Shown here: piece by piece, positions 1-12,893 of the stretch
Layout: every line of letters starts with the position of its first letter
Position numbering within the stretch: position 1 is the stretch's first letter
Assembly: GCA_037179385.1 (NCBI GenBank)
Contig: CM074180.1
Coordinates: 26,827,455-26,891,454 of the forward strand
DNA: 64,000 bases
Direction: 5' to 3'
Source: Holothuria scabra
Lineage: Eukaryota > Echinodermata > Holothuroidea > Aspidochirotida > Holothuriidae
The notes under the pieces: model-generated
Database searches by the model: none
What the model was told of the DNA's origin: nothing
The model's input: the letters and a program-made list of their open reading frames with translations, nothing else
Translations under genes and position numbers: made by a program

Positions 1-60
1 TCCCACCAGAATTCAACAGTTCTGAGTTTACTGGAATCGAGGACTTTTCCAAGAGCAAAG
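1..60 (-). CDS. MLH3: Probable next MLH3 exon (partial, runs off the window)
   Basis: After an acceptor-like atttatcag (69-61) the minus strand stays open to the window edge in the required phase 1. It reads ALLLEKSSIPVNSELLNSGG. This fits the variable loop between the DQHA motif and the following strand of MutL C-terminal domains, but it is too short to prove. Full-length sequence to the left would settle it. Confidence 0.45.
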
Positions 61-3000
61 CTGATAAATATTTTCAACCAATCAAGAACACACAATCACT
101 ATCAGAAGAAGAAAATTTTATTATTTTGCTTTCTGAATAGATTCACCTTGAACAGATGTAGCAACACTACCACTGGTACATTAAGTGAAAGGATTCAAGT
201 TTTTCAGACCACAAGACATTCAAGACAGTTTCCATCATGTATTAAGTAAATGGGGATCTGAGAATTTTGAAATGTTTGTGCAAGAATTTTCTGTACATCT
301 GTCAGATTTTCCACTTCTTTATATTTCTGTTGTACAACTGCAGGTCTTCAGCAGCTAAAAAGATGACAAAATTGCTCACAGACCTTGAGTTTTAGATTTT
401 CCAGGTGAGCTACAAATCACACTCCTGAGGAAATTAAGGAGTGTGATAGGAGCCCATCTTTCATCTAGATGTGATAATAATCACACTCCTCACAGTGATT
501 TTGAGGAGAGTGTTTTTTTGCCATGGTACTTGCAGGCCTCAATATTCAAGGCCTGCTCTCAGATGCAAGAATATCACACAATGGATCACCTTACTGAAAA
601 AATTGTTTTGCATACTAAACACTTGATAGTCAAGTAACTTCAGGATGACAGACACATTTTGTCACATTTCCTGTCATCACTAGTCTTATCTTAATACCTT
701 GTGTGAGTTGTTCCAGTCTGACTCTCTCATGAGCAGCATGTTGGTCAATCACTACCAATAGATGAGGTTTTGTTTCAGTCTTCCTCTGCATTGATGTGCT
801 GACCAGGCAAACAATGAACTTTTTGTGAAGTTGACCAATCACCTAAACCAATAGAAAAAGTTTATAATTAGAATAAAAAAAATTCACATACTTTGACTTA
901 ACAAACAATACATCTGCTTGTGGCAGGGGAGAAAATTTGCCTACACAGTTGAGCTTTAAGCAAGAAAGCAAGATGCTCATTTAAGACAGGAATTAACCCA
1001 GTTGGTAAATGCCACATTCTGCTTTATAATCATTTTCTTAATCCAACAAGATTTAAGTTTTGTTGAAGTCAAATTCCATTTTTTTTATTAAGTAAGGATT
1101 CTATAATGTTACTCCATTAGGTTGAAAGAGATTAAAATTGTAAATTTTAATCACTCAAAAAGATGACAATTTGTAGAAGTGAATTTGTGTTACGTCAATT
1201 TTCCATGTTTTTCTTGTTTAGGATTTCTTGCAATTTCTTGTATCTATTGTTTTGCCTGCTCAAATGGAAAGGTTCTATCACTGATGTGAATACTTTAGTG
1301 ACAAGAAATGCAAACAACTGTTAATAAAGAGAGCTTACTTTGGAATTGTTTCCACACAAACACATTAAAACCATGCTGCAATTTAAAACAGATTTACAGT
1401 GATACAGAAAAACATTTCACTGTGAGGATTAACTTAACAGAAGATTCAGTGATGACTTCATTGACCCCATGAGATCAGTTGGCATTAAGTCAAACTTTTA
1501 AAATCAAATGCTACAAAAGAATGATTTATGTGCGTTTTTATCAACTGTCATTGACATGTTCCATCATGCATCCTAAATTAAGAGAGCAGAGAAAACATCT
1601 TGTGGGTGGGAAGGGTACACAAACAATCAAGACGATGACAGACAAACACTTAGGGGGTTATGAAATTTAGATTATCTGAAGTGGTTTTGAATTTGGGTAA
1701 TTCCCATGACAAAAAAAGTTATGAAGTTGTTAGGGCTTGTGAAATAAGGACATGATTGTGTAAAAAACAATACTCCTTCAACATCAATTTTAGGGCACCA
1801 GTACTTCATCAAGATAACCTGCCCATCCTTGCCCCTGCCCCACCCCCACCCCCCAATAAAAAATACATAGAGAGAACTATAAAACATATCAAATCAAAAT
1901 CACAAAATAACCAGCAACCTACTGTAGCACTTCAACATGATCTGAGGGATATAATGTTCAGAGACTGCCTTGGGATATTGCACATGGCTGATTACTAATG
2001 TATCATTCATAACTTCCTTCTTCCTTGTTTTTATACAAATTGGCACATGCCTCATTAAATATTTTACCAGGAAAAGAAAACAGGAATATGATACGTGACA
2101 AGTTACTCAGAAAAGTTTGATCAATGTTGAGTATGTGAAATGTATCTAATCAGGGCAAATTTTAGGCGCTACATTTATCAGGCTTGTATTATTTGTATAC
2201 ACAGACACTATAGAATACTGGATCAAGTCCAAATCAGACTAAAAGCTTGATGTCAGAAAGAAGTGGGGGCAAGTGCGGGGAAGTAATACTCCCCCACAAT
2301 TTTTAATTGCTTTCTGTAAAATAAATACAATCTTGACAAACATTTTCCCTTTATGCAAGCAAAAAAAAAAAACAAATGACAAAGAACATGAATGCTAATT
2401 TGAAAAGAGTATCCCATTATGCTATAGAAATTTCCTCGGTTCGTGTGAAAAGTCAGGGTAATGCAACCACAGATTGGTAGAAGTTACTGCCTCTACCTAT
2501 GCCCCCTTTTCATAGAATGACATGGTGGCATCTTTTATTTTTGCATCAATCTTTTTTACAAGCATTGCATGTCCATATTTTCTGCTAATCTGCTCTCTGA
2601 AGCATTACTTCCCTTTTGCTCCCTACCAGGGTGCTGCTCCCCCTTCCCCATGACACTGGTAGAGGTTGCTCCAATGACAAACTCAGAACTTTGCTGCCAA
2701 TTTTGGGTTTGTAAGAGACATTTCTTGAAAACTGCATGAAGAGCCTGATAAATTTCTTTACCTGAACCCATGTCATACTGTATTATTGTTAAACATGGAT
2801 GAAAAGCTACTAGCAATGAAAACCCTTAGCAGGGTGATCATGACATTTAGATGGAAACTAGGTTTTTCAGTACAGAACATCATGTAAAAATTCACTCGAA
2901 TGAAAACAAACATTTTTCCAGCCCTGCTGTTGAACCATGGTGTTTTACAGTGTTCAACTTTTCTTTCAGACTCAAATACAATTTTAACAGTTATGCATGG

Positions 3001-6000
3001 ACTCTTTATAACAACAAGGGGAAGCTTTGAAAACCCTTAACAAAACTGGAAAAGTAAAATCTTGAGGATGGGTTCAAAGATTCCATATTTAGAGCCACCT
3101 GATTCAGCATTAACCTGGACATATCCTCCTTTCACAGGTTCATTGTGGAGTGTTGGATGATTTTTAAAATTGCCAGAATGTCCTGATTTTACGTATTTTT
3201 CACAAGATTTGACATTTTTTTCTAATTTTGCCTTAAATATGGCACCAATCTGCATGTAGACACCCTTGAAAACTGAAAAATCTAGAACCCTCCACAGGCC
3301 AGTTATTAGTTCCCTCCTTTCAGAAAATACATATGGTAACCCTATCAACATTAATAAACCTTTGGTCATTTGAAATGCTCTTAAAGTTCCTATAATTGAC
3401 TCCATAGCTACTTGCCAAATATTTCCAGTCGGATGAGTTGCCTGATGGACAGAGATGCGTATGTACAATAAAGAAGGGCAGACAAAAGTCAAAACTGTTT
3501 TACAAGAGTTCTATAAAAGACAGACTTGCATTTTGCAAATTTGACAAAATAACTATAAAAAAGAAAATAACAATAAAAGACTGTGAGATATAGTTTTGGT
3601 ATATGGCAATTTTTACCGCAGTAAAATACTATTGACAAGAATGAAATACCTCAAAACTCTATCCTATTTGGTAAAGAGCCCATTGGAGGGATGTTATTTT
3701 TTTCTGAAAACTTAATAACAGTGATGTGATGCAGTTGTCACATCTTCAGCTTCACTTTCACTTAATTTTTACAACAATATTCATTGCCTAAATATGCAAG
3801 TTAGATGTAACGGAATTACATCACATGCTGGGATGGGTTGAACTTTGTCACATCAATGAGGCTGTAGCCTGCATGTAACAAGCACAAGCACTTGCAAAAA
3901 TGAAACTGGAATTAAACTTTTAGTAGCTGAAAACAGGAAGAAAAAACCCAATAAAAGCATGTGTGCATATGCAAAGTAATGGCATGGATGACCATTAACA
4001 CTTGCCCATTTGCCCGGGACAATAAGTAAGTCTGGTAAGTTTTTTCTTTCCCTCTACTGGGCAAGTGAAAGATCCTGAGAAGTTAGCATGCACATGCAAG
4101 AAAGCACAACATACAGAAAACACAACACTTCAAATATTGTCACATTGCCTGGAAGTGATCTAGCCATCCCAATTTCCAAATGCAACAAAAAAATTGTACC
4201 GCAGTTAAAAAATGTTTTCAAAGAATATTTCTGAACAAAGAAGGGTTTCATATTTCCAAAAAACTTAATAAAATTCTTGTTCATTTCTCTGCCATTTCAT
4301 GGCAACAAAATTTTATGAATTCTGGAAGCAACTTGCCTCAATTAGGCAATAGGTGTGTTGTTTACAAAGTTTCTGTGTTCTTGTGAGTGGATAAATTGTT
4401 CTACCAGCTCAGCAAAGTACTCAGCATACATTGCAAGCCTTCAGTATTGATTATGTGTGATAATAGAGTTTTTCAAGACAGAAGGTTGGTAAAGAGTTAA
4501 TAACTATGTTACATTTTAATAAAGCAAATACAAAGGCATTTTATCCAAAATGGCAGTTCATCAAAACTTAATACTAAAGAAAAATCAAGTATGAATCAAA
4601 AACAGTTGAGTGATACCTCGATAGTTTCAAAAATCTCCTTGGTGAATTGATATGGGTGCAAGCTATTGTGAACTTTCACTGTTGCAGATATCAACCTGGT
4701 GGCATTGCTGTCTGATAAGTCAGGGCCAATTGTTTTAAAAACTGGATTCTGCCAGTTATCAAACAGCTCGTCAAACGACCTGGAATCCTCTAAAATTTCA
4801 AAAAAGAAGAAAAAAGGAAAACAACAAATGAATGAATGATAAAAGGGGTGTAAGATACCGATAAGAATTTACTGTGATCATTCATTGACCTTAACCTTAG
4901 TCAGTCAGTGTACAGGTAAGTTACGGCTCAAGGTTGTTAAGTAACATAAAAACAGAAGTAGTAAAAACAAAATAAAAATAGCCTAGAATCACCAACATGA
5001 AAACCACAGTTCACTTAACACCTCGTAAAATTCATCAAATAAAATGTCCTGGAGTCAGGTGAATGAACAGCAATGTAGGATTTCACATTTTATATCAAGG
5101 TCAAGCATTGTGAGAATTCTGTAACACCTATTTAAAGAACAGTCCAAGTGGTATATGGAAAAAGTATTTATATAACCAAATGCAACATTTGACCATAAAT
5201 CACATGTCTGGAAGCCAGATAAACTTATGAAACAAAACAAGACGAATTATTCCAAAACAAGACGAATTATTCCAAAACAATTTTTTCCCACGAACTTAAC
5301 CAAAATTACAACCCTCCCATCTTGTCTGCAGTCATGTGCGGTCCAAGCAGCACAAAGAATATACATCATAAATATAGCTGACCATAAAGGCCATCAAAAA
5401 AAGGCTTCATGAACTCTGGTAGGTGGGAATTTTTGGCCAATCCGCCTCCAGGAATCAATTTTTAGCTACTAACTTTAGTTAAGATGTTTTCAAACTGTTG
5501 TCATCAAAATCATAACATTTTTTAAAATGAAATCAGACCAAGAGCAGACAAACATTATATTATGACAAGGTATCCATGTTCGTTTGGTTCAACAGGGAAC
5601 TGACCACTAAATTTCACTTAAATGTTGACAATAATTTCATGTTTAAGTTCTTTAATTGCCTCTCATTCCACCACCCTTAAAAAATTATCATTTTTATGAG
5701 GAAAATGAACGAACAGATTTACTTTGAGTTTCTTTGACTAATGAAGTAGAAGCAGCCCCACCCCTTTAAAATAAAAAGAAAATAGTAAAATGTGAACCTC
5801 TTTAAAAGTACTACAGTACTAAATTTGCTTCTGTCAGGTTTGATAGAAGGTAACAACCACCCAACTGCAATAATTTTTAATAAAACAGGAATGCAAACCC
5901 ACAAAATATGAAAATTTCGCATTCCCACTTATAAATATTTCTTTCTGATGGTTAAACATCTATGTAACTCCAGGGATGGGTAACCAGGATTGGGTTAAGT

Positions 6001-9000
6001 GTAAGGGCGCTTGAAATTGTGGTGGCTTTTTTTATCAGTGGGTGGGGGAGGGGGTCTCAACAAGGCCAGATGTGATAGTTTGTCAAGCTTGTATGCATGT
6101 AGTGTTTATGTTCTTTCTATGTCACTGTGTTTTTTTTGTTTCTCATAGGGAGTGACACTTCTTGATAATCCGCAAAGGGTTTCTAAGTGCATTTCCTATA
6201 ACACCATTTGTTTGTTTGGTTATGTTATATGTAAACTTCTGTGTTATAACCCAAATAAATGAATGAATGAATGAAAAGCAAATGATAGTTTGAACAAAAA
6301 ATTGTGATAATTCCTCTGCAATTTATGAAAGCTTTTTTTACCTTTTTCTATATGAGGTATGCCATGTTTCCATTTTGACTGGGGGGATGCACTTTCATTT
6401 TCTTCATTGAGAAACTCCTCAAGAAGATGCCCTGATTGTAATATGGCAGTTTTCTCTGGTACTGGATGACGATCTTGGACAGGACGAGGGAAGAAGGGCT
6501 TTGCAGTTTTGGGCAAGAACCAGTAGAGTTCCCATGGCACATGGTTTGAAACTGCAACACAAAATTGATTTTAAAGTGAACCTTATGTCAAAAAATACAA
6601 AAATATATAGTAAACAGCAAGAAAAATTAATTCTAACAGTCTAACTTTTATCTTCATAGGGTAGTGTTGAAGTTTATTCACTCAAATTAAAACAGTACAT
6701 TGTGCAATCATTTGGGATGTTATTGTTGTACTACTCAAATTACAATCTTTGTATTTCTTTGTTTATCTGAAAGTTACTGTACCTTGTACCAATGTATGAT
6801 AACACTATTACTCTTGTGGGGTAATGTAATTAAGCCCTCTCTGTACAACATGCTAAGCAAGAAAACAGAAAGTGTTCAAGGTGATTAAAACATTTTTAAT
6901 TTCAAAGGGAAACAAAACATTTTATGTGAGTTGTGCCACAAGAGGGTCACAAGTTAATGGGCAATAGTATAAAAACTACTTTGTTTTAAGTGAGTGAATT
7001 TCAACATTTAACATCTTAGCTCAGGAATGTCCTGTGAAGATTGGAGTTGGACCCTTAGATTTAATTTTTCATGCTGTTTAATAAATATTTTGGAATTTTT
7101 GGACTTTAGGTACACTTTAATGTAATTGACGCTAAATAAAACAGCATGCTGAAAATTCAGTTCTGAGTGGAATACATTACTGTTTTTTGATGTCAAGTTT
7201 CTTCCAGCAATGTGGTGAGCCATTACAAATATATTTTCACAAATTCAGTGATCTCTATCAATTCAGCAATCTCTTTTGTGAATTATAAAAGGCTTGATTT
7301 AAAACTTAGGTCTATGATTTATAAATTGTCATTCACATCCAGACTCTCCTTGAAAGTACTTTAAAAGATACAGTATGAAACTGTCATTTCCTAAACTTCC
7401 TGATCTCCAACCCCACCTGATGTATGTTTTGCACACTTGGGAAAAAATTGGAAATGTGTGATTTTGAAAGAAGATACAACAGCTTTGAAGTAGAATGTGT
7501 TATAAACCTCTCAGAATATCTTCTAAAGTAGAAATTACCAATTACTGTACCATATATTCTCACAAAACCTACTAACCCACCTCCCCTAAATAAATAAATT
7601 TTAAACTAATTTATGTAGGCTCAGGACTGGAACTAGTCTATGCTTAAAGGGCCTGTCCTCTCACCCCAATCTAAAATCATTGTAGCAATCTACAGAAATT
7701 CTCTATTGGATAAGCTCTTTGATTGGCAGCTATTTCAAACAATGCAGAGTATTAAAGCTTATATTACACAGTTTGAACTGTACTACTGTACATGTAAGAG
7801 TGTTTGGATTTATACACACTGCACCTTCATAGTCCCCCTGAAGCAGTAAACTGAGACTGCATCTTGAAGAGGTTGAATTTTAGACAATTGTGGGAGGGAT
7901 TTAAGTACGAAGGTTTGGAGAATTGGAACTGTTTGTAGTGAAAGAGATGGGCCCTCAAGCCTATAGTATAATGTTAATTTTTACAGAAGTTTTTTTTTTC
8001 AATTAAAATATACCTTCATATAACCATGAACCTTTTTAAAATTTAATGACAATGGAATTTTTCATACAAGATATATCGTAAGTCAAGTATGAAGTTAGTA
8101 TGGTTTTACGACACGCTAACACGAAGGTGTTACATATTAAAGTCAAGTATGAAAGTTGATACAATAAAGTTCACACCTACTCTGACTCCTTTCACATTAA
8201 ACTATTGTCTTGAACTGAACAAATACTAAGCTACAGGCCAAGGAAAAAAATTTTTAAGTACACATGTAATTCTTTTTAATTACATAAAACATTTTTGTAA
8301 TATTAAATTTAAGCAAGGAATGTCATTAGTTTCTTTTACTTACCTTTCTTCATGAAACCGGTCTTTTCACCACAACCCAGACCTTCATCTGTGGTGGAAG
8401 GCACATCTGTACCATACAGTTGAGCCACCTTTTCTCTGGTAGGGCTTTGCTGACTAGGTTGGTCACATTCCTTTTGCCACCCTGAATCAAAAGTTTTTTC
8501 TCCATTTCTCACTAAATGCTCATCTGATATTTGAAATTCACTATTAAACATTTTGTTTTGCAGAGGATACTCTGAACCAGTCTTCTCAACAACAATGGTG
8601 TGATCCTTCCTTAAAATGACTCTTGTTGAAGCCTTGGGCCTGTCAAAATCATTCTCCTTGGCAGTGTTGGCACAAGGGTCATTTACCCTTTCTTGTGACC
8701 ACACTAACACTCTACCATCATTTAGAGGACCTGCATGTTCAATCACATCTGGAATAGCTCTATCTGTCTGTAAGAGATTATCTCTCCCATGAGAAACTGA
8801 ATAGTTCTCCGCATCATCTCTTAATTTTGGGGCCAAAAGTTTCAATGAATTGTCTGAGACTGGTAACTGGTCGGCATTATTTTCATCAAACAAGTCCCAA
8901 TTCATGCTCATTTGACTTTTCTCCTTAGAGGGTAATTTACCTTTGGTGCAATGTGTCAACTCTTCCTCTTGAGCAGCTGGCAAAACCGTTGTTAATTTGT

Positions 9001-12000
9001 TGAGACTTCTTTCATTTCCTCCTACCTGGAGTTCAGAAGGATTACTAGGACTTAAATGTCCAGTTTTTAAAGACTCAGATGACTTGCCTTCTGCATCTCC
9101 ATCTTCTGTCTGAGACATAAATAGACCAAATGTTTCATGCTGTCTCTCAAAATCTTGGACATTCATGGCAGGACTATTCTGCACATGAAACGGCTGTGTG
9201 GAAGGCATTTCTTCCAGGTCATACTCCTTATAACTACTAAAGGGTACTTGATCACCACCATCACTAATAAATGGTACACAGATGTCACTCACAACCTGCT
9301 CCTCCTTTTCTGGAGAAAAAAGAGATGGGTTGTCTAACATCGATAAGATCTTTTTATGCTTTTCTTCACTTATAGCTTTAATGTCAGATGAAGACACAGT
9401 TTCACTTGCAGAGTACCCATTATTTTTAAAAGTGACAACCTTGGACCTACTTTGTTGGCCATTGTAACTATTTTCCAACATTATTTCTTCACTGTCGACA
9501 GATGGAACTCTATCATTATTATTCTGGTGCTCCTGAAGCACGTCCTCATCTAACCCACCTACAAATTTACCCACAGTGATCTCTTTTTTGTCAACAAAAT
9601 TTGTTCTAGAACATGTAGCAAGTGAATCTTGGACCACGTCAATACTTTGTGGATTTTTACGAGGCAAAACATCCCTGGCAGGTTGGATGAAGCTTTCAGT
9701 TGACATAAATACATGACTGCATAATTTGCAGTGAAGAATACATTCATTTCTTGAGTAAGTGTTCTCGAACTTCCCCTCTTGGAAATTTCTATGGACCTTG
9801 CAACAATTTGGCAGCCTGACTTCATTTGCTAAAAGACTATCCGGAGGGAAATGACCTAAATTAACCTCTGGCTGATGACTGAATACAGGAACTTTGATAT
9901 CTTGTCCAGAGTTTCTCTGGCATGGACCACACTTACTACATACTGAGGTAAAATCAGATACAGAACTGTTTTGACTTCTGCAAGGCACATTTCTTCTATC
10001 CAGTAATGTCTCACCTATTTCAATCTGTTCCAAACAAGTTGTAGAAGGAGCACAATTATGTGAAATACATTGATTAGAAATTTCACCCAGTTTGGGTTGT
10101 CTCTCATGTCCAATCATCTCCTTGTACTCACTAGTTCCTCTCCTCTGAATCACAATCTTTCTCTCACTGTACAAATCTTTCACCAATGGTTGATCCAAAG
10201 ATAAAGAGTTGTCTTCATTCATTTTGGCAAAATTTTCCTTTTCACTTGGTTTGCACTTCTTCAACCAAGCCAGCTTTTGCGACAAACGAATAGCTGGAGC
10301 CTGCCTGATCTCTTCAGGAAGTTCATTTTCTGTAACTGGGAAAAAATGGGACCTCATTTGGGACAAATGAGATGCTGTATAACTGTTGTAAGAATTTGGG
10401 CAAAAAATTGCATTTTGAGCCTTTGCTTTGTTCAGGGCTTTTGATATTTTTGCAGCAAGATTGGATGCAACATTTACTGGGCGAGATTTTAATCCATTTT
10501 TAAATCTCTTAAGTGAGCTGGTATAGGTGACACCAGTTTCTACAGTTTCAACATCAGCAGTGTTTTGATCTTGAGACAACTCTTGCCTTTGAAATTTTCT
10601 CCCATCATCTGATAAACTGTCATTAGTTTTTTCTCCTTCGTGCTTCTCAAGGACTGATGATACTTTATGAACATTGCTATCAGCGCTAGAGTTCCCTGCA
10701 GACTTGAATCGTACTCTTTTATTCACATGGTCTGGGTTATGTCTTTTGCTACTGTCAGTATCACATGTAACCATGGAGATATCTTCTTCATTCACATCTG
10801 TCTTGTCTGCCTCATGACTAAAATTGTCTTCACTCAAACCCCCCTTACTTTCTGTGTTTCTACTTCCTACCTGTCTAAAGTCATAGCTTTTCTCTCCCCT
10901 AGCTGTGGTTGACATCACCTTCTCTTGAGTAGCTGTGGTATCAATGGACCTAGATGAAGCAGCAGACACCAATGGTCCACCCTTTTTTAATGTTTTATTG
11001 TGATGAAGAGCAGCAAAGACATTTTGTGATGTAAGACTTACTTCTTGTCCTACTGTTAAATTATCTATACAGCTATTTTCAGACATCTTTGAACAATTAT
11101 TTACTCCTGTTGAGAGAGTACTTGCACAAGATGGCATCATCAGAGGTATTGACTCACTATCCTCCAGAACAGTACTTTTACTACAACTCGACACCTCTGG
11201 TATCAAAATTCTTGAACCTCTTCCTTTTTTTGCTTCAGCTTGACTTGTTTCCTCATCATTTTCTGGTAGGTCGCTTTTAACTATGTCTTCATGTGGCTGA
11301 TTCTCTCCCAGGATGCAAGTAAAACTTTCATCATTACTCTGAGGTGGTATATCAGTTGAGAGCATATCATCACTCTTAGAGTTGGGTGTTAACCTTTTAG
11401 AAGCTTCTTCCAAGTCTTTAAAATCTACTGATTTGACAAGATTCTGCCAATTGTTGCCTGCCTTGAGTTCCTTTTTGTCTATGTTGCATGCTTTTGCTTT
11501 GTTTCTTATATGAGCCCTAGTCACAACCCTGGATTGAAGATTGTTTGTACAGTTTCTGGTACTTATATTATAACCATACTTTTGTAGTTTAGCAAGTTGT
11601 GCTGGACAAGGTTGTGATAGCACTTCTTCATTTTCTGACAAAGATTCTTCATCTGAATCTTCATCTACTACAACTTCCTCTTTCTCTTTGGTGTCTTTCT
11701 CTTCTCCAGAGATGAGACACAGATTTTCCTTAGCTAGGAACTGTTGCAGAGCTTGCTCAAGACAAGTTGAAACACCCTTCCAGTCCTGGAATTCAAGGAA
11801 GGTATGATGATTGTCATACTGTATATCATACTCTGATCTGAGACATTTGATATCAAGAATGAATATTGCATTCTCACCCTGGCCTCTGGGAGGACTAGAC
11901 TGTTGACAATGGGAGGGAGAGTCCAACTGTATGGGCGAATCCGGATTTTTTCCATACCTTTGTGGTTTTAGGAGAAGAGAACGGTTCAAGACATGGTTGA

Positions 12001-12817
12001 CCAGCTTGTGGAGTTTGGTTTTCAAAACAAGTTGTTTATTGACATAAATGTACTGCTGGTTTTTATTTGCATGACCCTCCGTTGCTACATATCCCCTCAC
12101 AGAAAAATTTCTGTATGAGTTGGCGATTTCTTTCAAGTTATTAGCTTTTGGATGACCAAATAAGAACCCAAAGGCACTCTTTGGAGACAGTGTAGTATGT
12201 GTCTGGAAGATTTTGGTGCCAGACAAGTCATCTCTCAGAGAAAAAGAGACATCATGATGGATAATAGCAAATGCTTCCAATCGTTTTCTAATTCTCTCCA
12301 AATCTAATGCACTGTTGATTTTTTTCTGCCTTACAGGCAAATTGTAAAACACATTGTAAGCAGTAACTGTAGTTCCATTGGCTGGTCTGTTTTCTGTTGC
12401 CTCACCTATTTCATAGACCTCACCTTTTTGAAATAGTTTCGAAAATGTTGTCTTAGCTCCCTTGGGTCTGGATATCACTTCAAGAACTGATGAAATGTTT
12501 GAGAGACTTGCTAAAAATTCTCCTCTAAAGCCAAAGAATGCTAGAGTGTTGAGATCTTCCAACCTGTAACACTTGCTGGTAGCGTAACGCTGACCCACCA
12601 AAGTGAGATCGGAAGATGAAATGCCACACCCATTGTCCACCACTTGAACCCTGTAATTTTCCAAATCAACTCTTACAGCTATACAAGTTGCTTTGGCATC
12701 AAGACTATTAAAGACTAATTCTTCTATACATTGTGAGAGGGAGGGTGTTGAGAGGGAAGAACGGAGACTTGAGATGACTTCAGATTTCAAAAGTAAAACA
12801 TGTCTGTGTCCTTGCAT
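1..12817 (-). CDS. MLH3: DNA mismatch repair protein Mlh3 (MutL homologue), 3' end beyond window
   Basis: MLH3 pairs with MLH1 as MutL-gamma, an endonuclease in meiotic crossover resolution and a minor player in mismatch repair; it acts in the nucleus. The coding exons, in transcription order, are 12817-8344, 6551-6342, 4789-4617, 842-698 and probably 60-1. All have GT/AG borders, and the phases agree (1, 1, 0, 1). The N-terminus carries the GHKL ATPase motifs (N-S-L-D-A, D-N-G-C-G-I, G-F-R-G-E). After a long acidic and polar linker the C-terminus carries the metal-binding motif DQHAAHERVRLE at about residues 1652-1663, which fits DQHA(x)2E(x)4E. The linker makes the protein longer than human MLH3 (about 1450 residues), since over 1660 residues are already present here. 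The start ATG at 12817 follows an in-frame-free leader spliced at 12893 (acceptor ttttcag). The gene continues past base 1, so the C-terminus is missing. Confidence 0.95.
382..560. repeat. Dispersed repeat, copy 1 (mate at 40563-40790)
   Basis: The segment shares an ordered series of blocks with 40563-40790: a TTGAGTTTTAGATTTTCCAGG-like start, CTGCAAATCACxCTCCT, GGAAATTxAGGAGTGTG, then a CACAGTGATTTT block and a GGCCT-rich end. In this copy the end forms a short hairpin (GCAGGCC...GGCCTGC, 531-555). It lies in an MLH3 intron. The class is unknown. Confidence 0.6.
698..842 (-). CDS. MLH3: MLH3 exon with endonuclease metal-binding motif
   Basis: The exon is 145 nt, entering in phase 0 and leaving in phase 1, with acceptor ctattggtttag and donor GTATTA. 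It encodes IGQLHKKFIVCLVS... followed by LLVVIDQHAAHERVRLEQL. The DQHAAHERVRLE run is the diagnostic metal-binding motif of eukaryotic MutL endonucleases (PMS2, MLH3), so nuclease activity is predicted. Asp, His and both Glu residues are present. Confidence 0.95.
843..4616 (-). other. MLH3 intron
   Basis: No exon or clear mobile element was recognised in this interval. It is AT-rich with short homopolymers. It contains one 151-codon minus-strand frame at 3492-3037 that resembles no family I know and has no splice support. The neighbouring segment at 382-560, in the next intron, is a dispersed repeat listed separately. Confidence 0.6.
4617..4789 (-). CDS. MLH3: MLH3 exon opening the C-terminal dimerisation/endonuclease domain
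   Basis: The exon is 173 nt, entering in phase 1 and leaving in phase 0, with acceptor ttgaaattttag and donor GTATCA. The translation includes FDELFDNWQNPVF and LHPYQFTKEIFE. These match the conserved MLH3 segment (W-x-NPVF, then L-x-PY-x-FTKE) just before the endonuclease motif. The exon is too short to stand out as an ORF, so it was found by frame and motif. Confidence 0.88.
5232..5273 (+). repeat. Two-copy 21-bp tandem repeat
   Basis: AAACAAGACGAATTATTCC occurs twice back to back, about 21 bp apart, in an MLH3 intron. Confidence 0.8.
6170..6275 (+). repeat. Possible retroelement 3' tail ending in (TGAA)n
   Basis: An AT-rich stretch ends in AATAAATGAATGAATGAATGAA at about 6255-6276. Simple-repeat tails of this type are common at the 3' ends of CR1/L2-like retroposons. 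No coding remnant was found, so it may be only a microsatellite. Confidence 0.3.
6342..6551 (-). CDS. MLH3: MLH3 linker exon
   Basis: The exon is 210 nt (70 codons), phase 1 on both sides. Its acceptor is ttgtgttgcag and its donor is GTAAAAAA. It encodes SNHVPWELYWFLPKT...KHGIPHIEK, a Trp/Pro-rich stretch joining the disordered linker to the C-terminal domain. Assignment rests on position, phase match with both neighbours and an intact frame rather than strong family similarity. The acceptor lies only about 20 nt from the end of a TTAA-type transposon at 6575-7116. Confidence 0.75.
6575..7116. mobile_element. TTAA-type MITE with long terminal inverted repeats, copy 1
   Basis: The element is 542 bp, flanked by TTAA at 6571-6574 and 7117-7120. 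The left end (AGTGAACCT...) and the right end read on the other strand (AGTGTACCTAAAGT...) match for about 130 bp with scattered differences. Shared inner blocks include AATTCTAACAGTCCAACT and the complement of TCAGGAATGTCC. TTAA target duplication is typical of piggyBac-like elements. There is no transposase, so it is non-autonomous. It lies in an MLH3 intron next to the acceptor at 6552. Related copies are at 18013 and 42696. Confidence 0.85.
8344..12817 (-). CDS. MLH3: MLH3 giant coding exon: GHKL ATPase domain plus long linker
   Basis: This single open exon holds 1491 codons plus one base and ends at a GTAAGT donor (8343-8338, phase 1). Residues 30-100 hold the ATP-binding site: EELVFNSLDAKA, VVDNGCGI and FFGFRGEFLASL. 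The transducer-domain signature NGTTVTAYNVFYNLPVRQK follows near residues 145-165. KQLVLKTKLHKLVNHVLNRS, near residue 260, is the usual end of the conserved N-terminal half. Residues from about 370 to 1490 are polar, Ser/Glu/Asp-rich and apparently disordered, with short acidic runs such as VDEDSDEESLSENEE. One giant exon holding the N-terminal domain and linker is also the human gene structure. The exon starts at 12893 in the mRNA, leaving about 75 nt of 5' leader that contains one tiny upstream ORF. Confidence 0.96.
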
Positions 12818-12893
12818 GCTGATAAAAACTATGACCGGAGACAGTAAAGTTATAAGTAGGCTTTCATAAATTCATACTGTTGGCTTGACCAGC
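12818..12893 (-). other. MLH3: MLH3 5' leader in the first coding exon
   Basis: The acceptor ttttcttttcag ends at 12894. The 76-nt leader contains one ATG followed by two codons and a stop (ATG AAT TTA TGA), a minimal upstream ORF. Where the upstream non-coding exon lies was not resolved. Confidence 0.6.

Noticed and set aside
320..373. Candidate MLH3 exon after a good acceptor, reading AEDLQLYNRNIKKW
   Set aside because: It resembles a later MutL segment, but it hits a stop after 16 codons and would skip the strand that should follow the DQHA motif.
3037..3492. 151-codon minus-strand open frame in an MLH3 intron
   Set aside because: No recognised domain, no splice or phase link to MLH3, and composition typical of intron sequence; kept only as a note in the intron entry.
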